Source of the DNA: Geodermatophilus chilensis
Lineage (GTDB): Bacteria; Actinomycetota; Actinomycetes; Mycobacteriales; Geodermatophilaceae
NCBI RefSeq assembly: GCF_002802985.1
Contig: NZ_NVPT01000021.1
Coordinates: 1 to 42,658 of the forward strand
Length of the DNA stretch: 42,658 bases
Direction: 5' to 3'
A program made the translations under genes and the position numbers. Shown here in pieces: positions 36,018-42,658 of this stretch (positions within the stretch are counted from its first letter, which is position 1; each line of letters starts with the position of its first letter). Below the pieces are notes generated by a model, which saw nothing but the letters and a program-made list of their open reading frames with translations, did no database searches and had not been told where the DNA came from.

Positions 36018-37149
36018 GCGGGCCCTCGTTGAGCGCCGTGACGCCGTCGTCGGTGCAGACGACGATGTCCTCGATCCGGGCGCCGCAGCGGCCGGGCAGG
36101 TAGATGCCCGGCTCGACGGAGAACGCCATGCCCGGCTCCAGCGGCAGGTCGTTGCCGGCGACGATGTAGGGCGCCTCGTGGGTGTCCAGGCCGATGCCGT
36201 GCCCGGTGCGGTGGATGAAGTACTCCCCCCACCCGGCGGCGGCGATGACGTCGCGGGCGGCGGCGTCCACCTGCTCGCAGGTGACCCCGGGGCGGACGGC
36301 GGCGGTCGCGGCGCGCTGGGCCTCCTGGAGGACGGCGTACCACTCGGCGACCTCGGCCCCCGGCGCGCGGCCGACCGCGTACGTGCGGGTGCAGTCCGAC
36401 CGGTAGCCGGTGGCCGTCTCGCCGCCGATGTCCACCACGACGACGTCCCCCTCCTGCACCACCCGGTCGGAGAGCTCGTGGTGCGGGCTGGCGCCGTTGG
36501 GCCCGGACCCGACGATGGTGAAGTCCACCGACACGTGCCCCTCGGCGAGGATCGCCGCGGCGATGTCGGCCCCCACCTCGGCCTCGGTGCGCCCGACCTG
36601 CAGCCACTCCCCCATCCGGGCGTGCACCCGGTCGATGGCCGCGCCGGCCGCGGTGAGCTCGGCGACCTCGGCCGGCGTCTTCACCATGCGCAGCCGGTCG
36701 ACGACGGGGCTCCCCAGCTCCAGCGCCGCCCCGGGGAGGGCACCGGCGACGCCGAGCGCGTGCAGCGCCCAGGTGCGGTCGCCCACGGCCACCCGCGCCG
36801 GCGCGGCGCCCAGGCGCGCGGTGGCGGTGCGGCCGAGCAGCGCGAACGGGTCGTCGGTCTCGTCCCAGGCCAGCACCTCCAGGCCCAGGGCGCCGGCCGG
36901 GCTGGCGTCGACCATCGGCGCCTCCAGCCGGGGGACGACGAGGAACGGCTCGCCCCGCCGGGGCACGGCCAGCGCGGTCAGCCGCTCCATCGCGTGGGCG
37001 TCGTAGCCGCAGAGGTAGCGCAGGTCCGAGCCCGGGGTGACGACGAGGAGGTCGACCCCGGTCTCCGCGGCGACCTCCCGCACGGCAAGCATGCGGTCGA
37101 GGGTCACCAGCGGCCCGGACGCGGTCGGAGCGGCGGTCGGAGAGGACAC
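35992..37149 (-). CDS. pepE: M24-family Xaa-Pro aminopeptidase (PepE/PepQ-like)
   Basis: Metallopeptidase of 385 aa with creatinase-type N-domain (about 15-150) and catalytic domain. The five metal ligands are seen in order: D in VVVDIGG, D in YRSDCTRTY, H in RTGHGIGLDTHE, E in SVEPGIYLPG, and E in ARIEDIVV. Expected to remove N-terminal residues before proline. It sits in the Rv2089c position next to the exonuclease gene, transcribed divergently from it. Confidence 0.94.
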   Translation of the reverse strand: MSSPTAAPTASGPLVTLDRMLAVREVAAETGVDLLVVTPGSDLRYLCGYDAHAMERLTALAVPRRGEPFLVVPRLEAPMVDASPAGALGLEVLAWDETDDPFALLGRTATARLGAAPARVAVGDRTWALHALGVAGALPGAALELGSPVVDRLRMVKTPAEVAELTAAGAAIDRVHARMGEWLQVGRTEAEVGADIAAAILAEGHVSVDFTIVGSGPNGASPHHELSDRVVQEGDVVVVDIGGETATGYRSDCTRTYAVGRAPGAEVAEWYAVLQEAQRAATAAVRPGVTCEQVDAAARDVIAAAGWGEYFIHRTGHGIGLDTHEAPYIVAGNDLPLEPGMAFSVEPGIYLPGRCGARIEDIVVCTDDGVTALNEGPRELVVLPG

Positions 37150-37207
37150 GAACGGGAGCGTAACCAGCGGATACGACGACAGCGTCCGGCCGTTACCGTC
37201 CCGAGTC

Positions 37208-38134
37208 GTGACGACGATGCTGCTCGACGCCGCCAGCCTCTACTTCCGGGCGTTCTACGGGGTCCCGACCAGCGTCACCTCACCCGACGGGCGCCCGGTC
37301 AACGCGATCCGCGGCTTCCTCGACATGACCGCCCGGCTGGTCACTGCCCACTCCCCCGACCGGCTCGTCGCCTGCTGGGACGACGACTGGCGCCCGGCCT
37401 TCCGCGTGCGGGCGCTGCCCTCCTACAAGGCGCACCGGCTCTCCCCCGACGGCGGCGAGGAGACCCCCGAGGAGCTCGGCCCGCAGGTGCCCGTGCTGGT
37501 CGACGTGCTCGCCGCGGCGGGGCTGGCGCGGATCGGCGCCCCCGGCTACGAGGCCGACGACGTCATCGGCACGCTGGCCACCCGCGCCCGGGGCCCGGTC
37601 GACGTGGTCACCGGCGACCGCGACCTGTTCCAGCTGGTGGACGACGAGCGCGGCGTGCGCGTCCTCTACACCGCCCGCGGCATCACCGACCTCGAGCTGG
37701 TCGACGAGGCGGCCGTGACCGCGAAGTACGGCATCCCGGGGCGGGCCTACGCCGACTTCGCCGTCCTGCGCGGCGACCCCAGCGACGGGCTGCCCGGGGT
37801 GGCCGGCATCGGCGCGAAGACCGCGGCCGCGCTGATCACCGAGTTCGGCGACCTGACCGGCATCCGTGCGGCTGCCGCGCGCGCCGTCGTCCCGAAGCCG
37901 CCGCTGACCGCCGCCGTCCTCAAGAAGCTGCACGCCGGCGCGGACTACCTCGACGCCGCCCCGGTGGTGGCGGCCGTCGCCCGCGACATCGACCTGCCGG
38001 CGGTGGAGGGCGCGCTCCCCCGCCGTCCGGCCGACCCCGGCGCGCTGGCGGCGCTGGCCGCCGCGCACGGCCTCGAGTCCTCGCTGCGGCGACTCGGTGC
38101 GGCGCTGGGCTGGCCGGAGGACACGCTGAGCTGA
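37208..38134 (+). CDS. 5'-3' exonuclease (FEN/Pol I N-domain family)
   Basis: Protein of 308 aa, matching the stand-alone 5'-3' exonuclease Rv2090. Acidic metal-site residues are in LLDAASLYFRAFYG, GYEADDVIGTLA, VVTGDRDLFQLV and LRGDPSDGLPGV; the helix-hairpin/H3TH segment GVAGIGAKTAAAL follows. Expected substrates are flap or RNA-primed DNA ends in repair or lagging-strand processing. GTG at 37208. Converges on the DUF4333 gene with only 3 bp between the stops. Confidence 0.93.
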   Translation: MTTMLLDAASLYFRAFYGVPTSVTSPDGRPVNAIRGFLDMTARLVTAHSPDRLVACWDDDWRPAFRVRALPSYKAHRLSPDGGEETPEELGPQVPVLVDVLAAAGLARIGAPGYEADDVIGTLATRARGPVDVVTGDRDLFQLVDDERGVRVLYTARGITDLELVDEAAVTAKYGIPGRAYADFAVLRGDPSDGLPGVAGIGAKTAAALITEFGDLTGIRAAAARAVVPKPPLTAAVLKKLHAGADYLDAAPVVAAVARDIDLPAVEGALPRRPADPGALAALAAAHGLESSLRRLGAALGWPEDTLS

Positions 38135-38137
38135 GCG

Positions 38138-38746
38138 CTACACCTCTTCCCAGGTGTAGGCGGCGGTGTCCTCGTCGGTGATGACGATGCGGAGGGTGAC
38201 CTCCTCGCCGTCGGCCGTGGTGCCGGTGCACTCGTAGTCGGCACCCTGCTCGACCTGCATCTCGTCGTCGCAGGTCAGGTCGATGGCCACGCCCTCGATC
38301 TGCTCGAACTGCGCAGCGACGTCCTCCTCGACCCGCCCGGTGTCGAGCACGGTGTCGGCGAAGAGCCGGGCGAGCACCACGGCGACCAGCAGCAGGACGG
38401 CCGGGACGACGATGCCGGCCACCAGGCCCTTGCGCGACCGGCGCGGCGGGGCAGGCGGCGGCCCGTGGGGCGACTGTCCCCACGGCTGGCCGTACGGAGC
38501 CTGCCCGTACGGCGGCTGACCCGCGGCCGGCTGCCCACCCCACGGCTGCCCGTACTGCGGGGACGGCGGACCGTAGGCGGGCCCGCCCTGCGGCGGCTGC
38601 CCGCCGTACGGACCCGGCGCCGGCGGACCCCAGGGGCCGGGCTGCGGCGGCCCGGGCTGCTGGGGCCACTGCTGCGTCGGCCACGGCTGCTGGGGGGGCC
38701 GGCCCGGCTCACCGGGCGGCGGGCCGCCGTGCGGGGGGTTGGTCAT
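38138..38746 (-). CDS. DUF4333 membrane protein with Pro/Gln-rich tail
   Basis: Protein of 202 aa. Residues 1-100 are a Pro/Gly/Gln/Tyr-rich cytoplasmic tail (many PYGQ and GQP repeats), one membrane helix follows (about 108-128), then a DUF4333 domain outside the membrane with a Cys pair (LTCDDEMQVEQGADYECTG) likely to form a disulfide. Position matches Rv2091c. ATG at 38746 is preferred over an upstream GTG/ATG at 38767. Function unknown. Confidence 0.88.
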   Translation of the reverse strand: MTNPPHGGPPPGEPGRPPQQPWPTQQWPQQPGPPQPGPWGPPAPGPYGGQPPQGGPAYGPPSPQYGQPWGGQPAAGQPPYGQAPYGQPWGQSPHGPPPAPPRRSRKGLVAGIVVPAVLLLVAVVLARLFADTVLDTGRVEEDVAAQFEQIEGVAIDLTCDDEMQVEQGADYECTGTTADGEEVTLRIVITDEDTAAYTWEEV

Positions 38747-38774
38747 CGTCGACAGATCCTGCCCCACCCACGGC

Positions 38775-41630
38775 TCAGCCGCCGACCGCCACGGCCACCA
38801 CGCCGCGCCGCACCCGGTCCACCGCCGTCCGGGCCGTGGCCGCGAGCGGCTTGTCCGCGACCTTGGCCAGCTGGTCGAGCAGGTCCAGCAGCTGGCGGGC
38901 CCAGCGCACGAAGTCGCCGCCGGAGAGCTCGGTGCCGGCCTGCTCGGCCCCGGCCAGGACGCGGTCGAGGCTCTGCCCGTCGGCCCAGCGGTAGGCCGCC
39001 CAGGCGAACCCCAGGTCCAGGTCGCGGGACGCCGGGACGCCGTGGTCCAGCTCGACGTCCTGCAGCCGCGCGCGGATCTGGCGCATCTCCGCGATCGCCG
39101 CGGCGACCTTGCCGGCCGGGACCGCGGGCTGGCCGGGCATCTCCCGGCGGGCCTCGAACACCAGCGTCGAGACCGCGGCGGCCAGCTCCGCCGGGGTGAG
39201 CCCGCGCCACACCCCCGAGTGCAGGCACTCGGCGACGAGCAGGTCGGCCTCCGACCAGATGCGCGCCAGCCGCCGGCCGTCGTCGGTGACCACCGGACTG
39301 ACGTCGGCGACCTCGTGGTCCACCGGGTCCTCCCCCTCGGCCACGGGCGGCGCCGCGGGGTCGGGCACCAGGTAGCCCAGGTCCTCCAGCACGTCGCAGG
39401 TGCGGTCGAACTGGCGGGTCAGCGAGCCGGTGCGCTCGGCCATCCGCCGATGGGTGGCCTCGGCCTCCCGCGTGGCCCGCAGCCAGCGCTCGGCCGCCCG
39501 CACCCGCTCCTCCCGGTCGGGCAGCGCGTGCACCGGGTGCGCGCGCAGCGCCCGGCGCAGGTCGTGCAGCACCGGGTCGTCGGCGGCCGCGGAGCGGTTC
39601 TTCACCCGCCGTGCGCCCAGGTCGTTCTCGACCCGGGCGTTGCGCAGCGTGGCGGCCAGGTCGCGGCGGGCGTGCGGGCTGCGGTGGTTGAAGTTCTTCG
39701 GCACCCGCACCCGGGCCAGCGCGCTCACCGGCGTCGGGAAGTCGACGGTGCCCAGGCGCCCGGCCCACTTGTCCTCGGTGAGCACCAGGGGGCGTGGCTC
39801 GGTCAGGTCGGTCACCCCGGGGTCGAGGACGACGGCCAACCCCTGCCGCCGTCCCGACGGCACCCGGATGACGTCCCCGGGCCGCAGCGCCGCCAGGGCG
39901 TCGGAGGCCTCCATCCGGCGCTTGGCCGCCGAGTCGCGGGAGAGCTCCTTCTCCCGGTCGGCGATGTCCTGGCGCAGCCGCGCGTACCCGGCGACGTCCC
40001 CGCCCTCGGAGTGCATCTCGGCGGCCCAGCGCTCGGCGTCCCGCTCGTGCCGGGCCGCGGCGCGGGCCAGCCCCACCACCGAGCGGTCGGCCTGGAACTG
40101 CGCGAACGAGGAGGCCAGCAGCTCGCGGGCGCGGGCCCGGCCGAAGGAGCTGACCAGGTTCACGGCCATGTTGTAGCTGGGCCGGAAGCTGGACTTCAGC
40201 GGGTACGTGCGGGTGCTGGCCAGCCCGGCGACCACCGAGGGGTCCATGCCCGGCGCCCAGACGACGACCGCGTGCCCCTCGACGTCGATCCTCCGCCGTC
40301 CGGCCCGGCCGGTGAGCTGGGTGTACTCCCCCGGCGTCACGTCGACGTGTGCCTCGCCGTTCCACTTGACCAGCCGCTCGAGGACGACGGTGCGCGCCGG
40401 CATGTTGATGCCCAGGGCGAGGGTCTCGGTGGCGAACACGGCCTTGACCAGACCGCGGACGAAGCACTCCTCGACGGCCTCCTTGAACGCCGGGACCAGG
40501 CCGGCGTGGTGCGCGGCGATCCCGGCCAGCAGGCCCTCGCGCCACTCCCAGAAGCCGAGGACGTGCAGGTCCTCCTCCGGCAGCGACCCGGTCCGCTCGT
40601 CGACGATCGCGGCGATCTCCGCGCGCTCGTGCTCGTCGGTCAGCCGCAGGCCGGCGCGCAGGCACTGGTCGACGGCGGCGTCGCAGCCGTTGCGACTGAA
40701 CACGAAGGTGATCGCCGGCAGCAGGCCGTTGCGGTCCAGCCGCTCGATGACGTCGGGGCGGGCCGGCGGCCGGTAGCGCGGCTTGTGCCAGTCGCGCTCG
40801 CGGCGGGAGCCGCCGTTGCCGCCGCCCCAGGTGTCGATCCGCCGCTCGTACTCGCGCACGTAGCGGACCAGCTCCGGGTCGACGACGCTGGCGCCGCGCT
40901 CGCGGGTGGACTGGCCCCGCGGAGAGTCGTCCTGCTCGGCGGCGTGCGCGGCCGGGCGCAGGCTGAACAGGTCGAACACCCGGTTGCCGACCAGCATGTG
41001 CTGCCACAGCGGGATGGGCCGGACCTCGCTGACGACGACCTTGGTGTGGCCGCGGACGGTGACCAGCCAGTCGGCGAACTCCTCGGCATTGCTCACCGTC
41101 GCCGACAGCGACACCAGGGTCACCGACTGCGGCAGGTGGATGATCACCTCCTCCCACACCGCGCCGCGGAAGCGGTCGGCCAGGTAGTGCACCTCGTCCA
41201 TCACGACGTAGCCCAGGCCGTCGATCGCCGGGGACTCCGCGTAGAGCATGTTGCGCAGCACCTCGGTGGTCATGACCACCACGGGCGCGTCGCCGTTGAT
41301 GGCGTTGTCCCCGGTCAGCAGGCCGACCTTCGCCTCGCCGTAGCGGTCGACGAGGTCGTTGTACTTCTGGTTGGACAGCGCCTTGATCGGTGTCGTGTAG
41401 AACGCCTTGCGCCCCTCGGCCAGCGCCTTGTGGACGGCGAACTCGCCGACGACGGTCTTGCCCGCGCCGGTGGGCGCGCAGACGAGGACGCCGGCACCCT
41501 CGTCGAGGGCCTCGCAGGCCTCCACCTGGAACGGGTCGAGGGAGAAGCCGAGCTGCGCGGCGAAGTCGGCGAGCGCGGGGTGGGCACCGCGCCGACGGGC
41601 AGCCGCGTACCGCTCAGCGGGGCTGGACAT
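38775..41630 (-). CDS. helY: Ski2/Mtr4-like DEAD/DEAH RNA helicase HelY
   Basis: Helicase of 951 aa. Motif I CAPTGAGKTVV (residues 51-61), DEVH box in VMDEVHYLAD, motif III SLSATVSN, motif VI QLTGRAGRRRID, and the long C-terminal Ski2-type domain (DSHCT region, about 780-951). It should unwind RNA with ATP, perhaps with RNA-degrading enzymes. It corresponds to Rv2092c and lies in conserved order after the DUF4333 gene. ATG at 41630. Motif 7 lies about 55 bp upstream. Confidence 0.94.
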   Translation of the reverse strand: MSSPAERYAAARRRGAHPALADFAAQLGFSLDPFQVEACEALDEGAGVLVCAPTGAGKTVVGEFAVHKALAEGRKAFYTTPIKALSNQKYNDLVDRYGEAKVGLLTGDNAINGDAPVVVMTTEVLRNMLYAESPAIDGLGYVVMDEVHYLADRFRGAVWEEVIIHLPQSVTLVSLSATVSNAEEFADWLVTVRGHTKVVVSEVRPIPLWQHMLVGNRVFDLFSLRPAAHAAEQDDSPRGQSTRERGASVVDPELVRYVREYERRIDTWGGGNGGSRRERDWHKPRYRPPARPDVIERLDRNGLLPAITFVFSRNGCDAAVDQCLRAGLRLTDEHERAEIAAIVDERTGSLPEEDLHVLGFWEWREGLLAGIAAHHAGLVPAFKEAVEECFVRGLVKAVFATETLALGINMPARTVVLERLVKWNGEAHVDVTPGEYTQLTGRAGRRRIDVEGHAVVVWAPGMDPSVVAGLASTRTYPLKSSFRPSYNMAVNLVSSFGRARARELLASSFAQFQADRSVVGLARAAARHERDAERWAAEMHSEGGDVAGYARLRQDIADREKELSRDSAAKRRMEASDALAALRPGDVIRVPSGRRQGLAVVLDPGVTDLTEPRPLVLTEDKWAGRLGTVDFPTPVSALARVRVPKNFNHRSPHARRDLAATLRNARVENDLGARRVKNRSAAADDPVLHDLRRALRAHPVHALPDREERVRAAERWLRATREAEATHRRMAERTGSLTRQFDRTCDVLEDLGYLVPDPAAPPVAEGEDPVDHEVADVSPVVTDDGRRLARIWSEADLLVAECLHSGVWRGLTPAELAAAVSTLVFEARREMPGQPAVPAGKVAAAIAEMRQIRARLQDVELDHGVPASRDLDLGFAWAAYRWADGQSLDRVLAGAEQAGTELSGGDFVRWARQLLDLLDQLAKVADKPLAATARTAVDRVRRGVVAVAVGG

Positions 41631-41683
41631 GTCTCCACGTTAGGCGCGTCTCCCCCACTCGGCGCGGTCGGTCTTGTCGGCGC

Positions 41684-41701
41684 TGTTGCTGGGGATAACG
41701 G
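41684..41701 (-). promoter_or_regulatory. Polar terminus motif, site 7
   Basis: Minus strand CCGTTATCCCCAGCAACA, reading towards dif (21.7 kb), between helY and the kinase gene. It points towards the helY start, so a promoter contribution is possible for this copy. No AT-rich tail is seen. Confidence 0.8.
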
Positions 41702-41757
41702 TGATGCGACGAGATGGGTCCGAGGATGATCAGCTCAGCTGGTCGTCGGGCCTCGGC

Positions 41758-42576
41758 TCAGCGGCCGGCGCCCACCACCGCCAGGGCCCCGGGCACGCAG
41801 ACGCTGACCGCCGGCAGCGGCGCGACCGGTTCGCCGTCGGCGTAGGTGGTCAGCCCCTCGCCCGCCAACTCCACCCGGCGGGCGCGGTGCACGGTGACCG
41901 CGGGGTGCGTCACGTGCGTTCCGGCGGTCAGCCGTGGCCGGGTGCGCACCAGCTCGCGGCGGCTGACCGGCCCCACGACCGTGACGTCGAAGGCGCCGTC
42001 GATGGGGTCGGCGGCCGGGCAGACCCGCAGGCCGCCGCCGTACCAGGCGGTGTTGCCCACGGCGACCAGCGTGGCGGCCAGGGTCCGCGGCTCGCCGTCC
42101 AGGACGAGGGTGAGCTCGCGCGGCCGCAGCCGGGCCAGCTCGGCGAGGATGGCCACGTCGTAGCGGCGCGGCCCCCGGGGCCAGCGCAGCCGGTTGGCCC
42201 GGTCGGTGACGGCGGAGTCGAAGCCGCAGCACAGCACGGTGGCCCACCAGCGCCCGCCGGTGCGGCCGGCGTCGACGGAGCGGACCTCCCCCGCCCGCAG
42301 GTCGGCCACCGCCGCCTCGGCCGCGGTGGCGGGGTCGGCCGGCACGCCGAGGGCGAGGGCCAGGTCGTTGCCCGTACCGGCCGGGACGACGGCCAGCGGC
42401 GTGCCGGTGCCGGCGACCGCCTGCAGGCCGGCGTGCGCGGCGCCGTCCCCACCGATCGCCACGACCGCGGCGGTGCCGGCGGCGACCGCGGCCGCGGCCT
42501 GGGCCTCGGCGGCGGCGCGGGTGGTCGCGGCGACGGCCGCGGCCCGCACGGTCAGCCGGCGCCGCAGGCGAGTCAC
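41758..42576 (-). CDS. Diacylglycerol kinase family protein, 5' end unusual
   Basis: Catalytic domain of the DagK/YegS family. GGDGAAHAGLQAV and PAGTGNDLALAL are the nucleotide and phosphate-binding motifs, and the C-terminal beta domain ends with TTYADGEPVAPLP. From the GTG at 42576 it has 272 aa, but the usual first strand with N-P-x-(S/A)-G is missing; the frame continues upstream only as AT-rich, non-homologous codons (to an ATG at 42633). Upstream DNA (42595-42658) is strongly AT-rich. The gene may be truncated at its 5' end or use an atypical start. No ribosome-binding site is seen. Confidence 0.7.
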   Translation of the reverse strand: MTRLRRRLTVRAAAVAATTRAAAEAQAAAAVAAGTAAVVAIGGDGAAHAGLQAVAGTGTPLAVVPAGTGNDLALALGVPADPATAAEAAVADLRAGEVRSVDAGRTGGRWWATVLCCGFDSAVTDRANRLRWPRGPRRYDVAILAELARLRPRELTLVLDGEPRTLAATLVAVGNTAWYGGGLRVCPAADPIDGAFDVTVVGPVSRRELVRTRPRLTAGTHVTHPAVTVHRARRVELAGEGLTTYADGEPVAPLPAVSVCVPGALAVVGAGR

Positions 42577-42658
42577 AGCGTTTAGATCACGTGTGGCGGG
42601 CGAACGTAAAAAACAAGACAAAGGAAACATCAACAGAGTAGATAAGAATAGAATTATA
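42577..42658. other. AT-rich right edge
   Basis: An A-rich plus strand (AAAAAACAAGACAAAGGAAA and following bases) abruptly replaces high-GC sequence right at the expected 5' part of the kinase gene. Unlike the tails of motifs 4 and 5 the strand bias is A on the plus strand, so I do not attribute it to a motif. Confidence 0.5.

Noticed and set aside
9968-41701. Polar motifs as integron attC sites
   Set aside because: They lack the GTTRRRY/RYYYAAC core pair and the long imperfect inverted repeat, and no integron integrase is seen.
9968-41701. Polar motifs as ordinary promoter boxes
   Set aside because: Sites 1, 5 and 6 have no gene start in the needed direction; only site 4 is well placed.

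Overview
This window looks like chromosomal DNA from a very high-GC actinobacterium, most likely of the Geodermatophilaceae type (Blastococcus, Geodermatophilus or Modestobacter). That placement is inferred from codon use, GTG starts, GTGA/ATGA overlaps and gene order; no database was searched. Three blocks keep a gene order known from the terminus half of the Mycobacterium tuberculosis chromosome. The first (321-9901) matches Rv1822-Rv1832: pgsA2, two DUF881 genes around sbp, gcvH, garA, ftsR, a bifunctional nuclease, a second MerR gene and gcvP. The second (24047-27553) carries rbpA, fxsA, ppm1 and lnt, as around Rv2050-Rv2053c. The third (35992-41630) matches Rv2089c-Rv2092c: pepE, a 5'-3' exonuclease, a DUF4333 protein and helY.

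Between these blocks lie ordinary accessory genes: a cupin, coaA, two GNAT acetyltransferases, a serine hydrolase, a PEBP protein, a HAD/GH65 disaccharide phosphorylase pair, an M50-like protease, a VOC protein, a vapBC pair, a small lipoprotein, a zinc-finger protein, a GDPD, an MFS carrier, an amidohydrolase, an acyltransferase, a GCS2 ligase, an intein-split radical SAM protein, an Lrp regulator and a diacylglycerol kinase with an unusual 5' end.

The centre of the window holds what I read as the chromosome dif site (19967-19994, minus strand). It agrees at 26 of 28 positions with the actinobacterial dif consensus as I remember it. vapC ends 34 bp to its left, and tandem repeats plus a perfect 51-nt palindrome lie to its right.

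The most interesting signal is a family of seven 18-bp motifs, consensus CCGTTATCCCYAACAACC. All lie between genes. The three to the left of dif are on the plus strand and the four to the right are on the minus strand, so every copy reads towards dif. One copy overlaps the apparent promoter of a 285-aa gene (32542-33399), ending 12 bp before its ATG. The encoded protein looks like a tyrosine recombinase without recognisable catalytic residues and ends in a basic tail. Polar sites around dif, one of them at the promoter of a DNA-binding protein gene, recall the E. coli Ter/Tus fork trap, where TerB lies at the tus promoter. I know of no such system described in Actinobacteria. My hypothesis is a new terminus system (fork trap, FtsK guide or terminus organiser) built from these motifs and this protein. 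The motif and its polarity are seen directly; the function is inference.
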